From positions 9,585,533 to 9,649,532 of the forward strand of contig OX359282.1 in assembly GCA_947179155.2 (NCBI GenBank): a stretch of 64,000 nucleotides of DNA, read 5' to 3'. The notes beneath the pieces were generated by a model, which made no database searches, was not told the DNA's origin, and saw only the letters and a list, made by a program, of their open reading frames with translations. Shown here piece after piece: positions 1 to 9,284 of this stretch. Numbering within the stretch: position 1 is the first letter of the stretch; every line of letters begins with the position of its first letter. The translations under genes and the position numbers were made by a program. The DNA is from Hedera helix (lineage: Eukaryota > Streptophyta > Magnoliopsida > Apiales > Araliaceae).

Positions 1-1528
1 CTCAAGCAAAACAAAAATAAAAACAAAGACTCTACTACTCAACAACTCAAGCAATGAATTAATGTGAATTTCAACTTTAACCTCAAAGATTTTTTAAATG
101 ATAACTTAAAGAAAATTTTAAAATTATGCAAAGCCATAAAATTTTAACATATTTATTAATCTTACTTCATTCAAGACCCTTCGTGTGTGTGTGTGAATCC
201 AAATGTATCAAACTAGCGAAAAAAACTTAGATCCATTCACATAATTAAATGTCACATAAAAGATATCAAAAATATATACAACAAAACTCTATACTTTTAT
301 TTTTCACATCACTCGAAGCTAATACATACAAATAAAAATTAGGAGATCAAGAAGTATTTAATCTTTCAAGCACCACTAGGATTATTAATTTTCTTTTAAA
401 CTCTTTTTCTTCAATTAAATTGGTGCATTTTATGCTCCATCCCATTTTTTTTCTTTTTTCTCTCTTTCTTTTTTTCTCAACCACGGTGAGTGCATTTTAT
501 GTTCCATCTCACCAGCGAGTGCGTTTTACGCTCCATCTCGCTTTTCTTCACATAATTATGAGTGAGTGCGTTTTACGCTCTATCTCAACTCATCACATAA
601 TTCTCTTAACTATTTTTTCCTCCACAAGATAAATTAATTAATAATCCCAGAAAATTCACTTAAATCATCTCTCCTAAATCATATTTTATCACAATTTTGC
701 TTCAAATTACGATCAAATAAAAATATAGAATTCAAAAATATCTATCATGAGCATTTAACCCAATAAACTTCACTTAAGTTAAAACTAGCTCAAACAATTG
801 GATATGTGCATAAAAAATTAAAAGATCTCAAATAAAATAAATACTAACAAATAACCAAAATTCAAACTATGCAAAAATTTATCCATTTTTCAAAAGTTAT
901 TATATAAAAACCAATTTTTATCATCGACCAACATTTAATTCAACTAATTCATTGCTCAAGAGACTCTACCTAAAAACTAAATTACCCCATTTTCGTAGGA
1001 AACACGATTGCACTTAGCATGTGCAACAAGCCTTTAAACCCCATGGTTACCCCAAGTGGACGAGTTGTGTCTCGTGAGGGTTTGCAGTGAATTTACCCAC
1101 AAAATTCTAAAATTTAAACTAAAATAAACCTAAAAATTGAAAAATTCTTTCAAATTTACCCACACCCCCAAACTTAAAACAGACATTGTCCTCAATGTAT
1201 AAAATAAAGAAAATTAAGAACAAGGGACTTCCCTGAATATGTAGCATTTTCCTCCTCATCTGCTAAGTCTGAGCTGCAATGAATAAACCTGAAACAAAAC
1301 AAAAACAAAAATATTAAAACAAATAAATAAATAAAAACTAAATTTTACTACTAAAATTAACATCTACTAAAAATAAAAATAAACTAAAACTAAAACTTGG
1401 GTTGCCTTCCAATAAGCGCTTGTTTTTAAAGTCTCAGCCTGACTACTTCCTTTTCTTCAGCCCGGATCGAATTTATGCTTGATGAATCGCCTTGGAAGCC
1501 ATGCCTTGACCATTCGATTAACTTTCCC
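1..1528 (-). other. 3' non-coding region of A
   Basis: No credible coding frame. The sequence parallels 36591-37893 of element B: both contain the CTCAAAGATTTTTT block, a GTGTGTGTG run, a series of GTGCATTTTATGCTCC-type repeats, and a GGAAACACG...TTAGCATGTGCAAC block. In element sense it opens with the GCGCTT...GGCAACCCAAG sequence that follows pol in many plant Athila/Tat elements, here directly after the gag-protease stop. It lies between the coding region and the expected 3' LTR, a position where Athila-type elements have a long spacer. Confidence 0.75.
419..590 (-). repeat. Short repeat series in the Athila-type 3' spacer (A copy)
   Basis: Four imperfect copies of a unit of about 25-30 bases can be read on the plus strand as GTGAGTGCATTTTATGCTCC followed by ATCTCAC, with CG/TA alternatives (GCGTTTTACGCTCC). 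The same series, with about three to four copies, occurs at 37021-37145 in element B. The unit contains an imperfect inverted repeat (GCATTTTATGC / GCGTTTTACGC). Copy-to-copy differences are mostly C/T and G/A. Function unknown. Confidence 0.7.
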
Positions 1529-3000
1529 TTAAGACTTGAGACCCCAAAACTTGTGTTCATCTTTCATCCTCCAATAAAATTGACCTTTCAATCCCACAAC
1601 ATCAACCCGGAAACATTCTTCTTGACCACTCGGAAATTCCATTATATTAAACACCTTGAAGGTCACCTCTTCGTCTTGAACCCTCATAGTTAGCTCGCCT
1701 TTTTTCACATCAATCAATGCTCCCCCCGTAGCTAAAAATGGAGGCCCAAGAATAATCGGTATATTTTTATCCTCCTCAAAATCTAGTACAATGAAATCCG
1801 CGGGAAAAATAAACTTATCCACTTTTACAAGAACATCTTCAATAATCCCATTTGGATAAGTAAATGATCGATCTGCCAATTGTAAGGTGACATGGGTGGG
1901 CTTCGCTTCCTTCAAACCAAGCTTTTTATAAACTGATAGAGGCATTAAATTTATGCTCGCTCCCAAATCACACAAGCATTGATTAAAGAACTGGCTCCCA
2001 ATGGTGCACGGAATAGTGAAACTACCCGGATCTTTTAGCTTCGGTGGTAGCTTCTTTTGCAATACAGCGCTGCACTCCTCCGTTAGAGCCACTGTTTCAT
2101 AGTCACCTAGCTTCCTTTTTTTAGACAAAATCTCCTTCATGAACTTTAAGTAGCTAGGCATCTGCTCTAATGCATCTGCAAATGGGATGTTAATATGTAA
2201 TTTCTTGAATACCTCCAAAAATTTTAAAAATTGCTTGTCAAGCTTGTTCTTTTGAAGTCTTTGCGGGAAAGGTACTGGTGGCACAATCTGATTCTGCTTC
2301 GAATTCATAACTTGTTTTTCCTCTTTATGTCCATGCAGCTCATTATGATTATTCTTCTTTTCAGATTCACTATCATCATCCACATTTGAATTTGCCCTTT
2401 TCAAATTTTCTCTATCATCATCATGTAATTCCTTACCACTCCTAAGTGTGACTACATTGCATTGCTCATTGCCCTCCCTTCTTAGATTTATCAATGTATC
2501 ACTCGGCAAAGCACCTTGAGGCCGACTATGCATGGCACTAGCAAGCTGTCCCACTTGGTTCTCGATACTCTTCACTGATGATTCTAGACTGTTCATTCTA
2601 ACCTCATTATGCGCTATGTATTTCATAACAGTTTCCTCGAAATTTGATGTCTTTTCTGGCTGTGGTGGAGGTTGATTCTGAAAACCCGACTGATATGATG
2701 GTATTGGAGCAAAAGATTGTGCTTGATTGTTGGTGCTCCATGAATAATTTGGCTGATTTCTCACCCCTTGATGATAATAGTTGGCATTATTCCCTTGTTG
2801 TTGCTGATTGTAGTTTGGCACATACTGGACCGATTTTTCATTGATTGGGCATTGATTAACTGAATGGTGCCCAGCACATAGATCACAAGTTATTGCCACA
2901 GGTGGATTAGCTTGCCCAGTCTTTGCAATAGTTTCTACCATCTTCATTAGTGTTGCCATTTGTGCAGTCAATGTAGTGATTGCATCTGTCTCATGTATCC
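1529..3000 (-). pseudogene. gag C-terminal half and aspartic protease of A (Athila-like)
   Basis: A 480-codon open stretch follows the first ATG at 2971, and the frame stays open to the D insertion at 3001. It carries a CX2CX3HX4C zinc knuckle (CDLCAGHHSVNQC, about residues 29-41), a Gln/Asn-rich spacer, then a retroviral-type aspartic protease: the active-site region reads LCDLGASINLMP, with the Athila-lineage D-L-G-A in place of D-S/T-G, and the flap-side hydrophobic IILGPPFL occurs downstream. It should package RNA and mature Gag. After the protease the protein runs about 20 residues and stops, with no reverse transcriptase. The N-terminal half is at 12673-13356, and the frame is continuous across D if D is ignored. 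Classified as interrupted, not as an active gene. Confidence 0.85.
2996..3000. repeat. Target site duplication of D, left copy (TATCC)
   Basis: TATCC here is repeated at 12673-12677, immediately outside the two ends of D. Five bases is the usual target duplication for Ty3/gypsy integrases. The duplicated codons lie in the gag gene of A. Confidence 0.95.
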
Positions 3001-3600
3001 TGTAACGACCCCGAAATTCGACCCACTTTATTATCTTAAATCTTATATTTAATAAACATTATTTTCATTACGTCCAAATTTCGGTCCGTTAATAAATCTT
3101 TCACCACCTTATTTGATCCATTATCTGATATTTAAAAATCAACAATTACCAAAATTTTGGTATAAATTTTTCTTTTTCTTAATCATTGCATTAACATATT
3201 TGATTATGTAAAATCCTTACATTTAGATCCTAGTCCCTGGATCGCAACCTTAACTTTTTCTTTCTCTTACCAGTATCATATTTCCCAACATTTCAAATTT
3301 AAGGTTGATTAATAAATCCATAATTATTCCTTTATTTCATAATTCATAATTAACCATTTAATAATCTCCATCATAATATCTATCTTGAACTATCACAGTC
3401 CATAATTGAACTTGACTTATCCTGTCTGGATTCAACATATATGTACATACAAAATAGCACTATAAACTTAACAATAGTATTCACATTATGTTATTGAAAT
3501 ATAACAATAACGTTACAACCTTCTGTGATTATCCGTCTTTATATCATCTGATATTTTTGAAATTCATTTCTTTCCTGCAAAAATGTTTATTAAACAAGTA

Positions 3601-3630
3601 ATGAGCACAACGGCTCAGCAAGTTCAACAG
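3601..3630 (-). other. Conserved TTGCTGAGC/GCTCA hairpin (D, 3' LTR)
   Basis: In sense: TTGAACTTGCTGAGC, a six-base loop, then GCTCAT. The TGAGC/GCTCA arms form a 5-bp stem. The same block is present at 9885-9914 (D), 22347-22380 (C), 27788-27821 (F), 30609-30635 (E), 45535-45565 (J), 50461-50488 (N), 54537-54560 (H) and 62700-62730 (M), always a few hundred bases before the LTR 3' end. Confidence 0.75.
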
Positions 3631-4279
3631 TTATACTTCACGTAGCACATACCTTATCATGCTTGGTGTGTGTCATACATCATGTGTTTGTGCTTCTACT
3701 ATAGCAATATATTTCATATATATTCATATCGTTGCATAGAATACACATTGTGGTCATATTAATCACGTATCACATAACACGTAATTTGTATGCAGTTAAA
3801 ACAAGAATTACTTATCATAACATTCCAACATTTAACATAAAAGGGACTGAAGAACTTGCCTGGCGTCCCGTTATTTAAATTGTTAGCTCAAACCCTTAAC
3901 TCGATCAACCTATGATCATAAAATAATCAAATAATAATTATTTATCTCTTTACGATATTAATTTACTTAATTAATATCATCTCTGGGCCAATTATAATAA
4001 TCTCATTCTTTAAAATATTTGCATAACTAAATATTTAATATCTTCACGACGGACAACCCAGATCATAGGATACAATTTAGCATTTTCGGTTGTCCGAAAA
4101 TTTTATTTAATCATTTTCTAACTTGTAACCTTCTTAGATTAATATTTAAAGTATTTAAATATTAATCCCCAATATTTAATATTTATGTAAAAATATTAAA
4201 TTTAATGCCCAAACATCATTTCTATATTTTTAATATTTTTCTATAATTTTTAAACAATTTTTAAACATTTATTTCAATT

Positions 4280-4680
4280 AAAATCAATTCTGGGGGCATT
4301 TTAGTAATTTCCGCGCCCATAGGGACTCATTCGGTATTAACAGAAAAGGTCCGGGGCATTTTCGTAATTTCCGCAACTCTAGGGCATATCTGGAATTTTT
4401 CGGAAAGTTTGAGGGCATAACGGTAATTCTCTCCAACAGTCAGCCGCGCATTGCGCGCGTCATGTCTGCATCATCCTAAAACGACGGCGTTTCACGCCTC
4501 GTTTCCAGAAAGATGGCCTCGCGCATTGCGCGGCCCTAACCTTAACCAGAAACGACGCCGTTTTATGGCAGCTTCCGGCAAACTCTGCCTCGCGCATGGC
4601 GCGGCCCGGCCTCCCGACTCCAAAACGACGCCGTTTTGTCGTCGGTTACCGAAAATAAGGCCCGCGCAATGCGCGGGCTA
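4280..4680 (-). repeat. GC-rich alternating palindrome cassette, D 3' LTR
   Basis: Four copies of palindrome P (form CCGCGCA-A-TGCGCGG or close) at about 4443, 4505, 4588 and 4661 alternate with three copies of palindrome X (AAACGACGYCGTTT) at about 4479, 4550 and 4622. In element sense, the P/X block is followed by several copies of an AAATTACNAAAATGCCCC-like motif (4440 down to 4280). It is an island of CpG in AT-rich DNA and lies about 400-650 bases downstream of the TATA box, so it should be transcribed. Confidence 0.85.
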
Positions 4681-5092
4681 CTGTTCCTATTCCTTCTTCA
4701 GTTTTTCCGAAACAGTGTACCAACTTAATAATTTTTCTTCATTTTGCTCCAAAATTCACAACCAAAACTACTCCAAAAATCATGTAAATCATAGATATAC
4801 ATCCTAAAATTATTTAGAATAATTATACTAATTATTTACAATTTTTCCATAAACTTTATTTATTACCATAAATATAAAAATAACTAAATAAATTCATTTC
4901 TATACCTTCTAATGCTTTGAAAATCTTCCTTAAACCTTGTTATCTCCTCTCCTTGGTGGTGGCTATGAGATTTTCCGGCGAGGCAAGGTGAAGGTGTCGG
5001 GTGGAGGAAGAGAGAAGGAAGCTTTGCTTTGCTTTTATTTTTATTTCCTTTCTTTCTTTTTTTCTTTTATTTTCTTTTCTCTTTATTCATTT

Positions 5093-5102
5093 GCCTTTTA
5101 TA
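5093..5102 (-). promoter_or_regulatory. TATA box of D 3' LTR
   Basis: Minus strand reads TATAAAAGGC, followed in sense by a long purine-rich tract (AAAGAAAGGAAATAAAA type) that looks like a 5' leader. It lies about 1.29 kb into the LTR in sense, which implies a long U3. The identical box in the 5' LTR is at 11377-11386. Confidence 0.6.
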
Positions 5103-5622
5103 ATCAAAGTCATCAACTATTTTTAAAAAAATGAGAAGTCCACCGACTTGATCATGCCAACCACGCCACCGACTTGTGCAAAAATTCGGATTAGCATGAA
5201 AAATTAAAATTTTAATACATTATGTAATTATATCGTGTAATAAATATTTTACATAACAAATATAAAATATTTATTTAAATTCACCAAAAATCATATCATG
5301 ATTTATAAATAATATTAATACCCATTTTGGGTACTTTACTTGACAAATTTTGTACACGCATAATGCCATGCATGTAATTATATGAGGTAATTTATACCTC
5401 CAAAAATCATAAAATAAATCATAGGACATATAAAAATTATTTTTCATAATTTTCCACTCCGTTACTTGAACAACATGTTACATTAACATGTTCACGTTTC
5501 CGAAATATTATTCTTCATAAAAGTCATAATAATTCCATTATACATAAATATAATTTTTAATAACTTAAAATATTCCTTTTTCTTATTTATTATTCAATTT
5601 CTTTAATATTCATATTAATTTC

Positions 5623-5846
5623 TTTATATATAAATTATATAATTTATTATTATATAATTTATATAATTACATTCTCCTTTTTAAATAATTTCTTAATTTC
5701 CTCCAACTTTATTCCATTTAATCACCTTATATAAATTACATAATTATTCTTATATAATTATTATTTAATTATCATTTTCTTCATACCTTATTTTAATTTC
5801 CTTATATAAATTATATAATTATTATTATATAATTTATATAATTACC
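5623..5846 (-). repeat. AT-rich hairpin repeats in D 3' LTR
   Basis: Two main copies, near 5629-5666 and 5797-5842, of arms ATATAAATTATATAA and TTATATAATTTATAT separated by about 7 bases, with partial copies between them. Each copy is a 15-bp inverted repeat. The same unit occurs in E (22716-22760, 32525-32575) and H (56570-56945). They lie upstream of the TATA box in sense. Confidence 0.7.
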
Positions 5847-6388
5847 TTTCCTTCTCAGTTAATTTCTAAATTTCCACCATAAATCTTAATTAAATTTAAA
5901 ATCCATAATTACAACTTTATTAACTTCCCCATTCGCTTTTCATTTAAATTTGGATTAATTTAATTATTAATCCCTTAATTTCTATAATAATATTTATAAT
6001 TATCAATTAACCATACCGTACATATATATAAAAATGTATATATATAAATATATACATATTTAATTCATGCCTTTCGCATTATCACATATCCTCATTTAAA
6101 ATCATACTTTCTGTATTTTCACAATATTTTAATTGTACAATTTATTGTACAATTACCTAAAATTCTTTTATTCTTCATAAATTGTATTTACACAATTTAT
6201 TTACTTTTCAATTATTTTAAATTCACATAATTCGTCACCATCTCCGTACAAATTTAATTTATCAATTACATCATATCACATACCTTAATTCACATAAAAT
6301 AATAATTTCTTTAACAACCTTGATAATTTTATCAATTAAATTCTCATTTAATATTATTAAAGAAATTCTGGAAATTCGGATCCTCACA

Positions 6389-6402
6389 TTCTTCCCCCCT
6401 TA
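6389..6402 (-). other. Polypurine tract (outer) of D
   Basis: Minus strand reads AAGGGGGGAAGAA directly against the LTR start TGTGAGGATCC. This is the expected plus-strand DNA priming site. Just upstream in sense is GAGGACGGAATCC, a form of the conserved pol-terminus sequence of Tekay elements. Confidence 0.9.
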
Positions 6403-6902
6403 ACAGGATTCCGTCCTCGGAATCATAATTACCGTAATAATTATATGTATTTTATTTATAGTACCTTGCAATATCTTTATTTTGGTGAATACAACTCATT
6501 CCATAATAATTATATTTTACTCTTTAATATTCTTAACTTACATGGATAACCTCATAAAATCATAATTATCAGAATATTCAATTCTTAAATCACATTCACA
6601 ATTTCTTTGTGACTATAAAGCTTTAGCTCTTTCCTTGATGTATTTATCAAGATATGTTCTCATTTTTCGAAAACTTTGTTTTCCTCTAATCGTACATATC
6701 CTTACTTAATCAACTTATTTCATACCTTCTATTACACCTCATATATACTCTGTACATTCATCATTTTCTTCTTAATTCACGTTCATAATCTTCTTCATAT
6801 TTCATAATTTATTCTTTAATACCTTCATTATTTAACATTAGATTTTAAATACTAACCTTTACTTGATTTATCATAATCCTTATTTAAAATTATTTTAAGA
6901 AT

Positions 6903-6950
6903 CCTGGGTGTCACATTCACCCCTCCTTCATAAAATTTCGTCCTCGAAAT
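6903..6950 (-). other. Fossil inner polypurine tract and LTR start inside D
   Basis: Minus strand reads AATTTCGAGGACGAAATTTT, then GAAGGAGGGGTGAA, then TGTGACACCCAGG. This is a second complete 3' junction (pol terminus, polypurine tract, LTR start) about 520 bp upstream in sense of the real one at 6388. E carries the same at about 23790-23840. The presumed LTR of J has the same kind of junction (GGGTGAATATGACCGCCC, at 53938). Confidence 0.75.
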
Positions 6951-9270
6951 TTCTATGTACTAATACTTCACAATTTGTTTACATTTATTCCACATATTTT
7001 TCTGTCCTTTCTTTCTCACAGTCATTGCACATTACCCTTTCTTAATCCATTACATTCCATACTTTCTTTACCTCACCATCATTGCTTTCATCATCGCTCA
7101 CAATTAAAGAATATTACCCCATCCTACCATCCAATCTTCATAAGAGTAGAAGGATTCAAAATTTTTATTTTAGCAACTTTCATACTTTGCTGAATGAACT
7201 TTTATCCCAGTTTACAGTACTTCGCTCCCCGAGTTCTTCATACTGCAAACCCTGACAGTGGATCAATCTGTCATTAAAGTGATGGATGTTTCACCATACA
7301 TTGGCACGCCAGATGATCAGTCTGCAATGCCTGTGTCTTGCTATGCCAGGTGACCATTCGATCAACCTGCAATATTCTTAATCTTTTTGTTCATCTCAGC
7401 CTTAGAATTCGTTCGAAAGGAATTTGATTTGATATAACTTCAAAGAATACGAATTCAATAAATATATGTTAAAATTTGTCTAGCTGAATCAATAGCTCAG
7501 ACTTATATTCCTTCAACGCTTGTCTAGCTAGATCAATTAGCATAGACTTTCTCTAACATTTTATAATCCGCAGAAATTTTTAAAATATTCATCATGTCAA
7601 AACTTTTCAAAACATCTAGCCGAGTCAAATGGCAAAGACTTATAGCTTTGACATACTTTTATAAATCAAAATCATTTATGACTTCATGTTACCGCATCAT
7701 TTTGACAGTCCGTTGAGGATTTCGTCGTTAATAATTCCTACACCATAACCCGTACTTTATGGTGTTGAATCATCTTATAACGAAATAGTACCGCACCGTC
7801 TCAACAACACGTTGAGCATTCCGTCATTCATCACATCTGCACCGGGCTAAAAGGTGCGTGGGTGATTCTTTTGAAATACATTTTGATGTGAAAACATTTT
7901 TGTCTAGCAGATACAAGTAGCATAGACACTATTTAAATCGCTCAAAAATTTCATTTATATTTTTCAAAGCACACACGTGCCAAATCAACTTGAGGCCAAA
8001 ATTTTCGAAATCTAGCAAAGCTAGAAGAGTGGGAATATCCTAAATTCCCTAACATTTACTTTCTGCTTCTTCATTTAATTACAAAATTTATTGCTAGGAA
8101 TATTGTTATTTATCACAATAAAATTTTTATCTACTCCAGCTTTTCTATACCCCCGTATAGTTCATCAAACTTGCCACACAATATGAGTCCAGAAACTTAC
8201 CACAAGAATATGAGTTTAGAAGCTTGTCCTAGCAATATGTAGTCTGAGAACAAATCAAAGACTATCCATATGCTGAGGGGCTCAAAACATACCATATGAT
8301 TATGAGTCATGGACTTACCATATGCATGAGTTTTAAGAACTCGTGCCTAATTTTAATATTATATATCTATCAAACCTGCTTGCGCGACTCTAACATTTCA
8401 ATGATTATCACACAGTAACTAAGTAAACACAGATCCTCCGCCCATACAAAGGATTGTGCAACTCAGTCACCACATGAGTCCTCAATTGAAATTTCGTACC
8501 CAAACTTTCTACCCCCTTACCATAACCTTTCTATCATTCATGTCTCATCATTCTCTGAATTCTTCTTGTACTATTTCATAGTACCATATCTCTTTATAGC
8601 ATCAAGCTATACCTTGTTGACCATTAACAGGTCTCTCTGTTAATTTCACCTTTTCACTTGATCCCATCATGATCTTGCTTTACAATCTACTTCTTACTCA
8701 CTTCCCTTATCTCGTGATCGTATCGTAATACGATCCTCTCACTGTTCCTGATCATGTTATTATAATCTCTTTCTATACATTTTGGATTACCTTGTCATCC
8801 TTATTGTTTAAATCGGGTGTCCCCTGATTTTCTTTGATATTCATATTTGAATCATTTCAATATTCTTTCAGATATATTCTTAATTGAACTTATAAATTTT
8901 CTTAATTCGTTTCATTCAAATCTTTCTTAACATCTTTATCTCTTCCTTATAATCTTTTATCTTTCATATTTCTTTCACTTTAGCCCATATTAGAGAACTG
9001 TATCTCTTAACTTATATATTTTTCTATTTTAATTCCCCCATGTTCATCAAACTTATCACGTATTTGGACTCAGGAACTTACCATAATCATATGGTTGAGG
9101 AGCTTGTCCTAGTCAGGCCATAGTCGCCCATTCGCTAAAGGGGCTCCACCATATAATCATGAGTCACGAGTTTACCATACGCTTGAGTTTTCAGAACACA
9201 AAACTAACCGTACTCTTCCTTACTTAGGTTATAGCCTAAGGTATCATTTACCTAAGGTTTATAACCTCTA

Positions 9271-9282
9271 GCTCTGATACCA
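9271..9282 (-). other. Primer binding site of D (initiator Met tRNA type)
   Basis: Minus strand reads TGGTATCAGAGC, complementary to the 3' end of plant initiator Met tRNA, two bases inside the 5' LTR (9285-12672). It fixes the element's orientation as minus. Confidence 0.92.
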
Positions 9283-9284
9283 AC

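Larger units (their letters stand above)
3001..6388 (-). repeat. 3' LTR of D
   Basis: In sense this LTR begins TGTGAGGATCCG (right end) and ends GGGGTCGTTACA (left end). In sense order it holds an AT-rich hairpin repeat block (about 5846-5623), a TATA box (5102-5093), a purine-rich presumed leader, the GC-rich palindrome cassette (4680-4443) followed by AAATTACNAAAATGCCCC-type repeats (about 4440-4280), and a conserved TTGCTGAGC/GCTCA hairpin (3630-3601). Short open frames inside, such as 4451-4807, occur identically in the other LTR and show no protein-family features. Confidence 0.93.
6389..9284 (-). other. Non-coding internal domain of D
   Basis: 2,896 bp with no coding frame. It is homologous along its length to the internal regions of E (23343-24275 and 28149-30019) and J (59577-60023, 63344-64000). 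It holds repeated stem-loop modules: four GTCTAGC...GCATAGAC units (about 7478-7502, 7522-7547, 7612-7640, 7902-7930), an ACACCATA...TATGGTGT hairpin at 7740-7766, and CCATATG/TATGAGT-rich segments at 8160-8340 and 9050-9200. A second, fossil LTR-start junction lies at 6903-6950. Confidence 0.8.

Noticed and set aside
4451..4807. A 118-codon open frame repeated identically at 10735-11091, and a 65-codon pair at 4937 and 11221
   Set aside because: The identity comes from the twin LTRs of D. The frames run through palindromic LTR sequence, mostly antisense to the element, and have no protein-family features.
9271..9282. tRNA-like sequence TGGTATCAGAGC (also 30006-30017, 43821-43833, 13468-13484)
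   Set aside because: These are primer binding sites complementary to tRNA 3' ends, 12-17 bases long, not tRNA genes.
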